Source: Desulfobacteraceae bacterium (GTDB lineage Bacteria > Desulfobacterota > Desulfobacteria > Desulfobacterales > UBA5616). Taken from it: a stretch of 21,193 nt of DNA. Below are positions 13,354-21,193 of the stretch, piece by piece. The position numbers and the translations under genes are program-made. The notes below the pieces were generated by a model. The model worked only from the letters and a program-made list of their open reading frames with translations. It was not told the origin of the DNA and ran no database searches. The stretch's first letter is position 1, and each line of letters begins with the position of its first letter. The stretch is taken from assembly GCA_030620375.1 (NCBI GenBank), contig JAUXEW010000016.1, forward strand, positions 1 to 21,193, written 5' to 3'.

Positions 13354-14712
13354 TCAGGGTTTTAGTTTGTTCTGTATATCCACCAGCGTTAATTCAACAA
13401 AATTGCGTATTTCCGAAAGCCTTTCTTCTGACAAGGATTCAAAGCGAAGGACCAAAGCGGGCTGCGTATTGGATGCCCTGACCAGACCCCAGCCGTCATC
13501 AAATAATACACGGGCGCCGTCTATATCAATTACCTTGTATTCCTTTTTAAACTGCTCGGTAATTTTTTCCACAATCTTAAACTTAATATTGTCCGGACAG
13601 TCCACGCGTATTTCAGGGGTTGTGAAAGTCTGGGGAACATCGGATAAAAGATCGGATATGGTTTTACCTGAATCGGCCAATATTTCCAAGAGCCTGCAGC
13701 AAGCGTAGGTGGCGTCGTCATAGCCAAAATACCGATCGGCAAAGAACATGTGGCCGCTCATTTCCCCGGCCAATTCGGCATTTTCTTCTTTCATCTTTTT
13801 TTTAATCAGAGAATGCCCGGTTTTCCACATAATCGGTCTTCCACCATGCTTTTCAATATCGTCATACATGGTTTGAGAGCATTTTACCTCTGAAATAAAG
13901 ACGGATCCGGGTTTTCGAGAAAGGATTTCCCGTGAAAAAATTATCATCAGCTGATCGCCATAAATGAGATTGCCTTTTTCATCAACAACGCCGATTCGGT
14001 CACCATCTCCGTCAAACCCGATCCCGATATCCAATTGGTTTTCTTTTACCAGTTCGATTAAATCCCGCATGTTTTTTTCAACCGTAGGGTCTGCTTCATG
14101 ATTCGGAAAGGTGCCATCCATTTCACAGTATATGTCATGGACTTCACAGTTCAAATTCCTTAATATGGGAAGCGCTACCACACCGGCTGTGCCGTTACCG
14201 GCGTCGACGCCGACTTTAAGGGGGCTTGAGAGATTGATGTTCTTTCGAATAAAGTCCTTATAAGGGGTAATGATATCGGCGGTATAATATGACCCTTTTC
14301 CATCTTCATACGATTTATCAATGATCAGTTTTAAGATTCTTTTTAGCTCATCACCGTATACGGAATCCAGTCCCATACACACCTTAAATCCATTGTACTC
14401 TTTAGGATTATGGCTTGCCGTCACCATGACGCCACCTTCCTGTTTAAAGTGCTGAATGGAAAAATAAAAAACCGGTGTCGGGCAGATGCCCAGATCAATT
14501 ACATGGCATCCGGTTGATACCAACCCTTCTATGATTTGGTCGGCATAGGTGTCTGAGGTCAACCGGCAATCCCTTCCGACGGTGGCTTTGGAGCAATTGT
14601 GTCGTCTTAAGTACGTACCGATTCCTCTTCCGATCAAAAGCACCTCGTCTTTTGTCATATCCTTTTCAGCGATTCCTCTGATATCATATTCGCGAAAAAT
14701 TTCAGGGTTCAT
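13354..14712 (-). CDS. Phosphomannomutase / phosphoglucomutase
   Basis: A 452-aa alpha-D-phosphohexomutase. The active-site phosphoserine is S100 in TASHNPKEYNG, the magnesium loop is FDGDGDRIG (about 233-241), the sugar-binding loop is GEMSGHMFF (about 316-324) and the phosphate-binding loop RASNTQPALVLRFE is near the C-terminus. It interconverts hexose 6- and 1-phosphates, supplying GDP-mannose or UDP-glucose precursors for lipopolysaccharide or exopolysaccharide; the sugar preference cannot be read with certainty. AAGGAG precedes the ATG at 14712. It follows uppP by 25 nt, so the two are probably co-transcribed, both serving envelope precursor supply. Length and all four active-site loops are intact. 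Confidence 0.93.
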   Translation of the reverse strand: MNPEIFREYDIRGIAEKDMTKDEVLLIGRGIGTYLRRHNCSKATVGRDCRLTSDTYADQIIEGLVSTGCHVIDLGICPTPVFYFSIQHFKQEGGVMVTASHNPKEYNGFKVCMGLDSVYGDELKRILKLIIDKSYEDGKGSYYTADIITPYKDFIRKNINLSSPLKVGVDAGNGTAGVVALPILRNLNCEVHDIYCEMDGTFPNHEADPTVEKNMRDLIELVKENQLDIGIGFDGDGDRIGVVDEKGNLIYGDQLMIIFSREILSRKPGSVFISEVKCSQTMYDDIEKHGGRPIMWKTGHSLIKKKMKEENAELAGEMSGHMFFADRYFGYDDATYACCRLLEILADSGKTISDLLSDVPQTFTTPEIRVDCPDNIKFKIVEKITEQFKKEYKVIDIDGARVLFDDGWGLVRASNTQPALVLRFESLSEERLSEIRNFVELTLVDIQNKLKP

Positions 14713-14737
14713 AATATACTCCTTTTTGTCCGTTAAA

Positions 14738-15559
14738 TTACAGGTAAAAAGCGATCAAGCCCAGCAACCAGCAGTAAGGCGCAAAAAAATATAATTTTCC
14801 CTGTTTTATAATAAATACCAAAAACTTTAAGGAAAGAAATCCCACCATACAGGAAACAGCCGTTCCCATCAATGTAATCGTAACGCTAAACGACGGGTCG
14901 TTGGGAAGCTTTTTAATGATTAGAAATCCTGCCCCCAAAATCGCCGGTATAGAGAGCAAAAAAGAGAATTTAGTCGCAATTTCCCGGTGGATTCCCAAAA
15001 AAAGACCGACCGCAATGGTACACCCCGATCTTGACAGGCCGGGTAAAATCGCCATTCCCTGCATCAGCCCGATGATGAATGCGTCTCTGACGGTAAAAAG
15101 GTCGATTCCCTTTCCGGTTTTTTTAACCCCGCGGGTAAGCCACAACAGAAACCCTGTAATAAAAAGCATCACCCCTACGGTGAAAACAGATGAAAAAAGT
15201 CTGTCTGATATCTGATAAAATAAAATTCCTGCAATTGCCGTGGGGATGGTCCCGGTTATAATCAGGAAAATCCATCTTATGTCATGATCATTCACTGCCG
15301 TTTGCTGTGAATGAGTTCTTTTTATGAAAAAAGATATGGAGCGGTACAGGGTGATGAGAATGGATCTTATATCTTCCCAAAAGTAAGCCATCACCGCCAT
15401 AAGTGTGCCGATGTGAACGGAGATATCAAAACTAATAGACGACGCTTTTAAATCCAGTACATGCCGGAAAATTACCAGATGACCGGAACTGCTGATCGGT
15501 AAGAACTCCGTTAGCCCTTGAACCACACCCAGAATCACTGCTTCGACTAATTTTATCAA
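14738..15559 (-). CDS. uppP: Undecaprenyl-diphosphatase (BacA/UppP)
   Basis: A 273-aa polytopic inner-membrane enzyme that dephosphorylates undecaprenyl diphosphate, recycling the lipid carrier for peptidoglycan and O-antigen synthesis. Both inverted-repeat signature regions are present: GLTEFLPISSSGHLVI (about 15-30, with the catalytic Glu and Ser residues) and GLSRSGCTIAVGLFLGIHRE (second half). The start appears to be TTG at 15559, giving MIKLVEAVILGVVQG; no ATG or GTG is available upstream in frame and the Shine-Dalgarno is weak, so low translation is possible. It lies 48 nt after rtcB on the same strand. Bacitracin resistance is a known side effect of high expression in this family. Confidence 0.93.
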   Translation of the reverse strand: MIKLVEAVILGVVQGLTEFLPISSSGHLVIFRHVLDLKASSISFDISVHIGTLMAVMAYFWEDIRSILITLYRSISFFIKRTHSQQTAVNDHDIRWIFLIITGTIPTAIAGILFYQISDRLFSSVFTVGVMLFITGFLLWLTRGVKKTGKGIDLFTVRDAFIIGLMQGMAILPGLSRSGCTIAVGLFLGIHREIATKFSFLLSIPAILGAGFLIIKKLPNDPSFSVTITLMGTAVSCMVGFLSLKFLVFIIKQGKLYFFAPYCWLLGLIAFYL

Positions 15560-15607
15560 TTTATCACAAATCCGGTATAGTAGACATTGTTCACGGTTAC
15601 CTTTATA

Positions 15608-17047
15608 CTATCCTTTTATAACTATCAGCGGCCTTAGTTTTGCCACTTTCGTGGATATGCCCGCACCGTGTACTACCTCAACTACCTGTGAAATATCCTT
15701 ATAGGCATCCGGCATTTCTTCGGCCAGCGTGGATTTACCGGTCCATCTGACAATGACGCCTTTGTCTTCCAACTCACGGTAAATGGATCTGCCTTTGGCG
15801 GCTTTTTTGGCGGCTTTTCGGCTCAACACGCGGCCTGCACCATGGCAAGTCGATCCAAAAGTTTCATCCATGGCTTTTTGCGTTCCTACCAGCACATAGG
15901 AGGCGGTCCCCATGTCCCCGGGGATGAGAATGGGTTGGCCGATGTTACGGTAATCCGCACATACGGCTATATGCCCCGGTGGGAATGCGCGGGTTGCTCC
16001 TTTTCGGTGGACACAGACATATCGAGGTTTCCCGTCGATGATGTGAGTCTCCTTTTTTGCGATATTATGGCAAATATCATAAACCAACCGCATGCCCAGG
16101 TCTGTCGGCCCTATGCCGAAAAAACGGTGGAAGATTTCACGGGATCTGTGGAGTAATATCTGCCGGTTGGCCCAGGCATAATTTGCGGCACATGCCATGG
16201 CGTTAAAATACCGCATCCCTTCATCAGACTGAATCATGGCGCAGGCTAGTTGGCGATCCGGGATTTCCAAATCGATTTTATGAATATGCCGGGTCATTAG
16301 CGCCAAAAAATCATCGCAAACCTGATAGCCGAATCCTCTGGAGCCGGAATGAAGGATTAACGTGACCTGTCCCTCAAACAGACCAAAAGTTTGGGCGGCT
16401 TTTCGATGATAAATCGAATCCACAACCCCGACCTCGAGGAAGTGATTACCGGAGCCAAGTGTTCCCAACTGCTTTTGACCCCGTTCCAGTGCTCTTTGGC
16501 TCACCTCGCCTGGATCGGCATTTGCCATGCACCCGCCGTCTTCCGTATGGTCAACATCACGATCTTCTCCAAGCCCATGGTCGACCGCCCATTGACTTCC
16601 TTGCGTGAGCATCTTTTTTTCTTCTTTAAGGGAAAGCTTTATCGAACCGGTAGAACCTACACCGCAAGGGATATGCCGATAAAGCATGTCAGCCAGATCC
16701 GTAACCTTATTTTTCAAGTCTTGTTCTACCAGAAGCGTGGTTGCCAAGCGAACACCGCAGTTGATATCATACCCGACGCCGCCGGGCGAGATAACGCCGG
16801 ATTCCCAATCAAAGCCCGCCACACCGCCAATGGGGAATCCATAACCCCAGTGAATATCCGGCATCGCCAGGGAAGCCTTTAAAATACCGGGCAGGGTCGC
16901 AACGTTGGCCACTTGCTTTAAGGATTCTTCCTGATGTAAACTATTTAGCATGGCGGCGCTGGTATAAATGATTCCCGGAACACGCATATCCCCGGTTTTG
17001 GGGAGCTCCCAGCGGTAGTCGTCAATTTTTTTTAATATGCTTGTCAT
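15608..17047 (-). CDS. rtcB: RNA ligase RtcB (3'-phosphate/5'-OH RNA ligase)
   Basis: A 479-aa full-length RtcB. It joins RNA 2',3'-cyclic phosphate or 3'-phosphate ends to 5'-OH ends with GTP and Mn. All metal ligands and the guanylated His are visible: C97 in GYDINCGVR, H202 in GSGNHFLEV, H233 in HSGSRGFG, H327 in CHNIAKKE and H402 in STCHGAGR (the GMP-accepting His). VPGIIYTS opens the protein and the C-terminus ends in PLIVIKG as usual. The start at ATG 17047 has a weak binding site but begins exactly where family members do. The archease gene ends 54 nt upstream, so the ligase and its activator are made together. No rtcA or rtcR regulator is present in the window. Confidence 0.97.
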   Translation of the reverse strand: MTSILKKIDDYRWELPKTGDMRVPGIIYTSAAMLNSLHQEESLKQVANVATLPGILKASLAMPDIHWGYGFPIGGVAGFDWESGVISPGGVGYDINCGVRLATTLLVEQDLKNKVTDLADMLYRHIPCGVGSTGSIKLSLKEEKKMLTQGSQWAVDHGLGEDRDVDHTEDGGCMANADPGEVSQRALERGQKQLGTLGSGNHFLEVGVVDSIYHRKAAQTFGLFEGQVTLILHSGSRGFGYQVCDDFLALMTRHIHKIDLEIPDRQLACAMIQSDEGMRYFNAMACAANYAWANRQILLHRSREIFHRFFGIGPTDLGMRLVYDICHNIAKKETHIIDGKPRYVCVHRKGATRAFPPGHIAVCADYRNIGQPILIPGDMGTASYVLVGTQKAMDETFGSTCHGAGRVLSRKAAKKAAKGRSIYRELEDKGVIVRWTGKSTLAEEMPDAYKDISQVVEVVHGAGISTKVAKLRPLIVIKG

Positions 17048-17101
17048 GATGGTTTCGATTTTAATGGCATGAAACGTACACTTTTTACGAAGCCGGTAAC
17101 C

Positions 17102-17518
17102 TTATATGTCAAAAATAATGGTCGATGTCCATCCCCTGGATGTTCTCGTTACTTGAATTTGATGGTATGTCACGGCTTTAATTTCACGATTAATCACATG
17201 ACAATCAGGATCAAACCGCGCCCAGGCGACACGGGCCGACACTTTAAATTCACCTATTGATTGAATATCGATGGATTTTACCAACATTTCTTTTCCGACC
17301 CACATGTATAACAGCTCTCTTAACCAGACCACCATGAGATCCGGCCAGTCCTCGCCTTTCACTGATACGAGGTGTTCGTCTTCTACGGTAAGTTTTTGAA
17401 TATCGGTTATCAGATCGAACATGGATAGACCGGCATGGGTAAAGAGCTGTTTTGGATCGATGCCGAAAACTTGTATCCCTAAATCCGCTGTGTGGTCAAT
17501 GATAAAATAGTGTACCAT
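17102..17518 (-). CDS. Archease, RtcB activator protein
   Basis: A 138-aa archease. The N-terminal FIIDHTADLGIQVFG is the family signature, with D12 at the metal position; the protein ends in FDI, placing D137 and the terminal I138 where the archaeal archease binds its second metal ligands. EDLLVVWLRELLYMW-type sequence (here DLMVVWLRELLYMW, middle of the protein) is also diagnostic. Archease speeds the guanylation of RtcB and allows multiple turnover. It sits directly upstream of rtcB on the same strand and 27 nt after the moeA fusion gene. The Shine-Dalgarno is weak; the start at 17518 is fixed by the signature beginning at residue 3-8. Confidence 0.95.
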   Translation of the reverse strand: MVHYFIIDHTADLGIQVFGIDPKQLFTHAGLSMFDLITDIQKLTVEDEHLVSVKGEDWPDLMVVWLRELLYMWVGKEMLVKSIDIQSIGEFKVSARVAWARFDPDCHVINREIKAVTYHQIQVTRTSRGWTSTIIFDI

Positions 17519-17545
17519 TTGCCCATTTTAGGTTATTTATTCGTG

Positions 17546-19483
17546 TTAAACAGAATTCCAAATAATTTTACCGGTTTGATTGGTGTGGTATCCTCCAAGC
17601 GCTTCCACCCGCGTTTTGAATGCCTTAGATGTTATGGTTTCAAGCAATATCTGAATGTTTTGCGTATGAAAATATGTTTCCGGAATAATCAGGTCATATT
17701 GCTCCGTGACAACCGGAATAAAATCCAGGTTCAATGCGCTTGCCGCCGCAAAAATTCCTAACCCTACATCAGCCGTACCGCTTAATATCGCAACGGCAAT
17801 GGACATGTGCGTAAATTCTTCATTTTCATATCCGATTATGTCTTTTGAATGGACCCCGACTTGCTCTAATCGATAGTCCAGGAGAATTCTAGTGCCGGAT
17901 CCAGCCTGCCGGTTTATAAACCGGATATCCTTTCGGCTTAAATCCTCGATACCCTGAATCATTTTAGGGTTTCCTTTTGGAACCATTAATCCCTGGTCTC
18001 TGAAAACCAGATTAACCAGGCGTATCGGCTTATCCGGTAAATATTTTTGAATATAAGATATGTTGTAAGAACCATCTTTAATATTGAGCAAATGGGAGCC
18101 GGCAAAGTGACATGCTTCCCGTTTAATAGCCATTAATCCCCCCATACTCCCCACGTGGCTGGAAGACAGGGTGAGGTTGCCATGTGTCGACCGGATCTGA
18201 TCGGCTAATACATCCAGCGTGTTATCGTGGCTTCCAACCCCGACTATCGTATTGTTTATGAAAGTCGGTGGCCGCAATAATTCTGCGGTTACCGGTTCAT
18301 TCTCTTTAATGCCTTCAATATGATTGGGGATACGGATGATACCATCCGCTTCGGTAATTGTGGTTATCGAGCCCGCACCTCTTGGGAGCGGGGTCGCCAC
18401 CACACGAGTGCCTACCCGCCCGAGTTTGACACGAAGGAATTCTTCGACCCCTAATTTCGAAGCAATCTTACGTGTCGGTTCGACCTGAATCGTTTGCTTC
18501 GGTTCATCCGGTTTTCCCTGCATCCTGCAAATCATGGGGCGAACAAACTGCTCGAACGCGATAATGGCTGAGACCGGATATCCCGGAATACCGAATACGG
18601 GTGTTTCATTTACGTCCCCGATTATCACCGGTTTCCCCGGCATAATGGTTACGCCGTGCACCAGTGTTTCACCGAGATCGGCAATTACCCTTTCAGCATA
18701 ATCTTCTGAGCCGGCTGAAGACCCGCCCAGAATCAATATCATATCAAACGCATCGGACAGTGCCGAATTTACAGCCAGCTTAATTTTTTCTAAATTGTCC
18801 ATGACCTTTTCATGCCTGACATAACAACCGCCGCAGGACTCGATAAGCTTCCCTAAAACAAATGAGTTCGTCTCAATCACCTGCCCCGGCTTTAGATCGT
18901 CTATGGACGTATTGCGCCATTCCACAAGTTCTGATCCGGTGGGAATAATCAATAACTCGGGGCTTTTTACTACCGAAACCGAAAAAATACCGGCGGAGAG
19001 GAGGGCTCCCAGACTGTAAGGGGTGATCTCGTAATTCCGGGGGAACAACAACTCGGTCGCCACAATATCTTCTCCCATTTTACGGATGTTTTGCCAGGGG
19101 AATGCCGGCGCCTCAATTTCAACAGCCTCCTCATCGAGCACTTGAACATGTTCGATCATAATCACCGCATCCATACCTTCCGGTATTACATGACCGGTGT
19201 TTACATAAACCGCTTCTTTTCCAATCTTCAGCTTTTTGGGTTTTAATTCATTGGCACCGAAGGTGGTTTTTGCTTTTACGACAATTCCATCCATAGCGGC
19301 CGCATGGAAATTTGGAGAAGAAATTTTCGCATGGACCGGTTCAGCCAGAATTCGGCCAACGGCATCCGAAACCGTAATGGCTTCTGCAGGAATATTCACA
19401 GGGCGTTGAAACCGGTTAAACAGAATCTCTCGTGCCTCGGTTAAGGTTTTCATATGTAAATAAACATTCCGTTTTTGGTTCAT
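17546..19483 (-). CDS. moeA: MoeA fused to a C-terminal periplasmic-binding-protein-like domain
   Basis: A 645-aa two-part protein. Residues 1 to about 405 form a complete MoeA: HAAAMDGIVVKA, PEGMDAVIMIEH, GGSSAGSEDYAERV and HGVTIMPGKPVIIG then FGIPGYPVSA. MoeA inserts molybdate (or tungstate) into AMP-activated molybdopterin. Residues about 410-645 form a PBP-like domain (IVGVGSHDNTLDVLADQI, LTLSSSHVGSMGGLMAIKR, FINRQAGSGTRILLDY, DVGLGIFAAAS) of the type also found after ModE-like regulators; having no signal peptide it is cytoplasmic and may bind the oxyanion or pterin and feed or sense it. GGAG lies 6 nt before the ATG at 19483. It follows a stand-alone moeA. The fusion is known in anaerobes and archaea; the role of the extra domain is inference. 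Confidence 0.93.
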   Translation of the reverse strand: MNQKRNVYLHMKTLTEAREILFNRFQRPVNIPAEAITVSDAVGRILAEPVHAKISSPNFHAAAMDGIVVKAKTTFGANELKPKKLKIGKEAVYVNTGHVIPEGMDAVIMIEHVQVLDEEAVEIEAPAFPWQNIRKMGEDIVATELLFPRNYEITPYSLGALLSAGIFSVSVVKSPELLIIPTGSELVEWRNTSIDDLKPGQVIETNSFVLGKLIESCGGCYVRHEKVMDNLEKIKLAVNSALSDAFDMILILGGSSAGSEDYAERVIADLGETLVHGVTIMPGKPVIIGDVNETPVFGIPGYPVSAIIAFEQFVRPMICRMQGKPDEPKQTIQVEPTRKIASKLGVEEFLRVKLGRVGTRVVATPLPRGAGSITTITEADGIIRIPNHIEGIKENEPVTAELLRPPTFINNTIVGVGSHDNTLDVLADQIRSTHGNLTLSSSHVGSMGGLMAIKREACHFAGSHLLNIKDGSYNISYIQKYLPDKPIRLVNLVFRDQGLMVPKGNPKMIQGIEDLSRKDIRFINRQAGSGTRILLDYRLEQVGVHSKDIIGYENEEFTHMSIAVAILSGTADVGLGIFAAASALNLDFIPVVTEQYDLIIPETYFHTQNIQILLETITSKAFKTRVEALGGYHTNQTGKIIWNSV

Positions 19484-19615
19484 ATACTTCTCCAGGCAAC
19501 ATTAAAAAGCCGTTGTCAAACATGTAAGGCGTGAATATCTATTTCGCCAACAAATACCACTGATGTTCCCAATTTCTTCGGGAGCTGCATCGGATTTTTT
19601 ACGAAGTTGTCACCG

Positions 19616-20845
19616 TTACAGTAGAATTACTTCAACCGGTGTATCTTTGTCCAAGCCCTCGATATTCATCCCGACTTCAATCAATCCGTCTGCTTTTACC
19701 ATGGTACGGATCAGGCCGGACTTACCCAAAATCGGTTCAGCCGTCAGTTGGTTGTCTCTTTGAACCAGTCTAACCCTGATATAATCTGTGCGACCTTGGG
19801 CCGACGAGATGTTTCTACTGAGAATCGCAGGTAGTTTCCATACCCTTGTTTGTTTTCGGGAAATTCCGGAGATATGATCTATGAACGGGCGGACGACTAC
19901 ATTAAAGATTACCATTGCTGAGACAACATGCCCCGGTAGTCCCCAAAACGCTTTGTTTCCTACTTTCGCCAGAATTGTTGGTTTCCCCGGACTGATTGAA
20001 ATGCCATGAACGAGGATAGACGCATCGGGAAGCGAAGATAGCACTGATATGGTGAAATCACGCGTGCCGACGGAGCTGCCGCCGGAAATCATTACCATGT
20101 CTGATTGGGACAGTGCCAAAGCGCATTTCCGGGTCAGGACATTAAGATTATCCCGGACGATGCCGTAAGTTAACGGAACTCCGCCGGCCTGTTGAACTAA
20201 ACCGGACAAGGTATAAGAATTGATGTCTCTGATTTGGCCGGGACCGGGAATTTCCTGGATGGGAACAATTTCATCTCCCGTAGAGATGATACCGACAACC
20301 GGTTTTTTATAAACGGTTACGGTCTGCTTTCCCATTGCCGCCAGCAGACCGGATTCCTGGGGTCTTATCTTTTGCCCGCAGGAGAGGATGGAATCTCCTT
20401 TTTTAATGTCTTCACCGATTTCAACCATGTGTTGACCGGGTGCAACGCTCCGATAAACCTCAATGGTCGTGTCGTCTAAAGCCTCCGTGTGTTCAACCAT
20501 CACAACCGCATCGGCACCATCCGGCAGCATACCACCGGTGGATATTGTGGCGGCAACTCCGGCACCAATTGAGAATGCCGGGATTTCTCCCATGGCAACG
20601 GTTCCGTTAAGGTTAAAATAAGCCGGGTTACCCTCTGTTGCACCGAATGTTGAGGAAGCGCAAACCGCATATCCGTCCATGGTTGACCTCGAAAAATCCG
20701 GAATATCCATATCCGATACAATGTCGGTTGATAAAATCCTTCCCAAGGATTCAACCAGGGGGATTTCTTCAGTTCCTGCAAGGGGAAATTCACTTGAATA
20801 CCCAATGACCTGAGACAGCTCTTTTACTTTAAAAAATTCTTTCAT
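19616..20845 (-). CDS. moeA: Molybdopterin molybdenumtransferase MoeA
   Basis: A 409-aa stand-alone MoeA with all usual motifs: DFSRSTMDGYAV (about 48-59), GADAVVMVEHTE, GIISTGDEIV, MISGGSSVGTRDFT and ISPGKPTILA with GLPGHVVSA, followed by the small C-terminal domain IV. It catalyses the last step of molybdenum cofactor assembly in the cytoplasm. The ATG at 20845 has only a weak binding site. It is the first gene of the minus-strand block visible in the window, 132 nt upstream of the moeA-PBP fusion. Having two different MoeA proteins side by side is common in anaerobes that use both molybdenum and tungsten enzymes; which one handles which metal cannot be told. Confidence 0.95.
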   Translation of the reverse strand: MKEFFKVKELSQVIGYSSEFPLAGTEEIPLVESLGRILSTDIVSDMDIPDFSRSTMDGYAVCASSTFGATEGNPAYFNLNGTVAMGEIPAFSIGAGVAATISTGGMLPDGADAVVMVEHTEALDDTTIEVYRSVAPGQHMVEIGEDIKKGDSILSCGQKIRPQESGLLAAMGKQTVTVYKKPVVGIISTGDEIVPIQEIPGPGQIRDINSYTLSGLVQQAGGVPLTYGIVRDNLNVLTRKCALALSQSDMVMISGGSSVGTRDFTISVLSSLPDASILVHGISISPGKPTILAKVGNKAFWGLPGHVVSAMVIFNVVVRPFIDHISGISRKQTRVWKLPAILSRNISSAQGRTDYIRVRLVQRDNQLTAEPILGKSGLIRTMVKADGLIEVGMNIEGLDKDTPVEVILL

Positions 20846-21193
20846 GGTCTTTTTGATACCATAAAGTATTCGTCAGTTCAAACCTTTGAAAACGTTTAAT
20901 GAGTTCTTGGCTTTCTCTGGGTTCCCGTTTTTAAGATCAGGGAAATCGATAAGAAAACTCATCTTTTCACCGGAAACTGATGGTCTCCAGTTTCATTGCT
21001 TGCAATATCTCAATTATAGCGTATAATCAAAAAAAAATATGGATCATCTCCCGATTAGTTGTAGTTAATTAAGACAAAAAGGGTTATCTCCAATTGAGCT
21101 GGTGTGATCCCAGAGGGTACAAGGGGTCAAGGATTCAAGGGTTCGAGTGACACGAAGTGCGGTTTTTCAAGCCGTTAGGCGCAACCATCAGCG
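20846..21193 (-). other. Non-coding leader/intergenic region upstream of moeA
   Basis: No gene is seen. GAAACTG (20973-20979) and CAGTTTC (20988-20994) form a 7-bp hairpin with an 8-nt loop about 130 nt upstream of moeA. ATTATA-GCG-TATAAT (21013-21027) is a symmetric box that offers -10 elements on both strands; on the plus strand TTGCAA (21000-21005) precedes TATAAT (21022-21027) by 16 nt, while on the minus strand no good -35 exists. The last 70 bases are low-complexity GGATTCAAGGGTTCGAG-like sequence. I could not match the leader to a molybdenum cofactor riboswitch by eye. Confidence 0.4.

Noticed and set aside
13340..13708. A 122-codon plus-strand open frame.
   Set aside because: It is antisense to the well-supported phosphohexomutase and has no ribosome binding site or recognisable motif.
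300..19535. Shared GCCTTACATGTT near 318-307 and 19530-19519 on the minus strand.
   Set aside because: Several 12-base matches are expected by chance in 21 kb, and the flanks differ.
21121..21160. GGGTTCGAGT-like sequence as a tRNA T-arm.
   Set aside because: No acceptor, D or anticodon arms can be folded around it.
21170..21193. GCCGTTAGGC at the right edge resembles the end of an integron attC site.
   Set aside because: No matching left half, no folded attC stem and no integrase are visible; a 7-bp core alone is not enough.

Overview
The window looks like part of a Gram-negative, anaerobic chromosome, most likely a Desulfobacterota (sulfate-reducer-like) bacterium. The evidence is two outer-membrane barrel proteins, a LolA-like periplasmic protein with an RND exporter, a MoeA fused to a periplasmic-binding-protein-like domain, an RtcB/archease pair, and selenocysteine use. 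No taxonomic assignment can be proven from this piece alone. No tRNA, rRNA, CRISPR array, transposase or phage gene was seen.

Layout. 1-230 (minus): start of a type I restriction modification subunit (hsdM), with a 31-bp palindromic element inside its reading frame. 231-559: gene-poor stretch with a strong hairpin, ending in a dispersed repeat. 582-1925 (minus): a membrane-anchored metallo-beta-lactamase-fold protein preceded by an unrecognised 110-aa protein. 2213-8942 (plus): a four-gene cassette of ABC-F ATPase, RND/MMPL-type exporter, LolA-like protein and DUF1302-like barrel. 8958-10326 (minus): a LysE-type transporter and a nitroreductase. 10504-10830 (minus): a HesB/IscA-like selenoprotein. 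11128-12191 (plus): an FmdB zinc-ribbon protein and a macro-domain protein. 12446-12985 (plus): a small outer-membrane barrel. 13106-20845 (minus): a long co-directional block, in transcription order moeA, moeA-PBP fusion, archease, rtcB, uppP, phosphoglucomutase/phosphomannomutase, and a tiny 47-aa gene.

The most notable content is selenocysteine recoding. The HesB-like gene reads through an in-frame TGA at 10732-10734, with a perfect 5-bp hairpin at the spacing of a bacterial SECIS element; ordinary gene calling would keep only its last 69 residues. A second candidate, 2.4 kb away, is a 47-codon gene at 13106-13249 with its own promoter, ribosome binding site, hydrophobic N-terminus, in-frame TGA (residue 30), SECIS-like hairpin, Cys five residues after the TGA and a terminator. 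I do not recognise its family. It is the best candidate here for something overlooked.

Functionally, the two MoeA proteins insert molybdenum or tungsten into molybdopterin, a cofactor often used together with selenocysteine in formate dehydrogenases. Archease and RtcB form an RNA ligase/repair pair. UppP and the phosphohexomutase serve envelope and polysaccharide precursors. The RND, LolA-like and DUF1302-like proteins probably move an unidentified hydrophobic substrate between the membranes.
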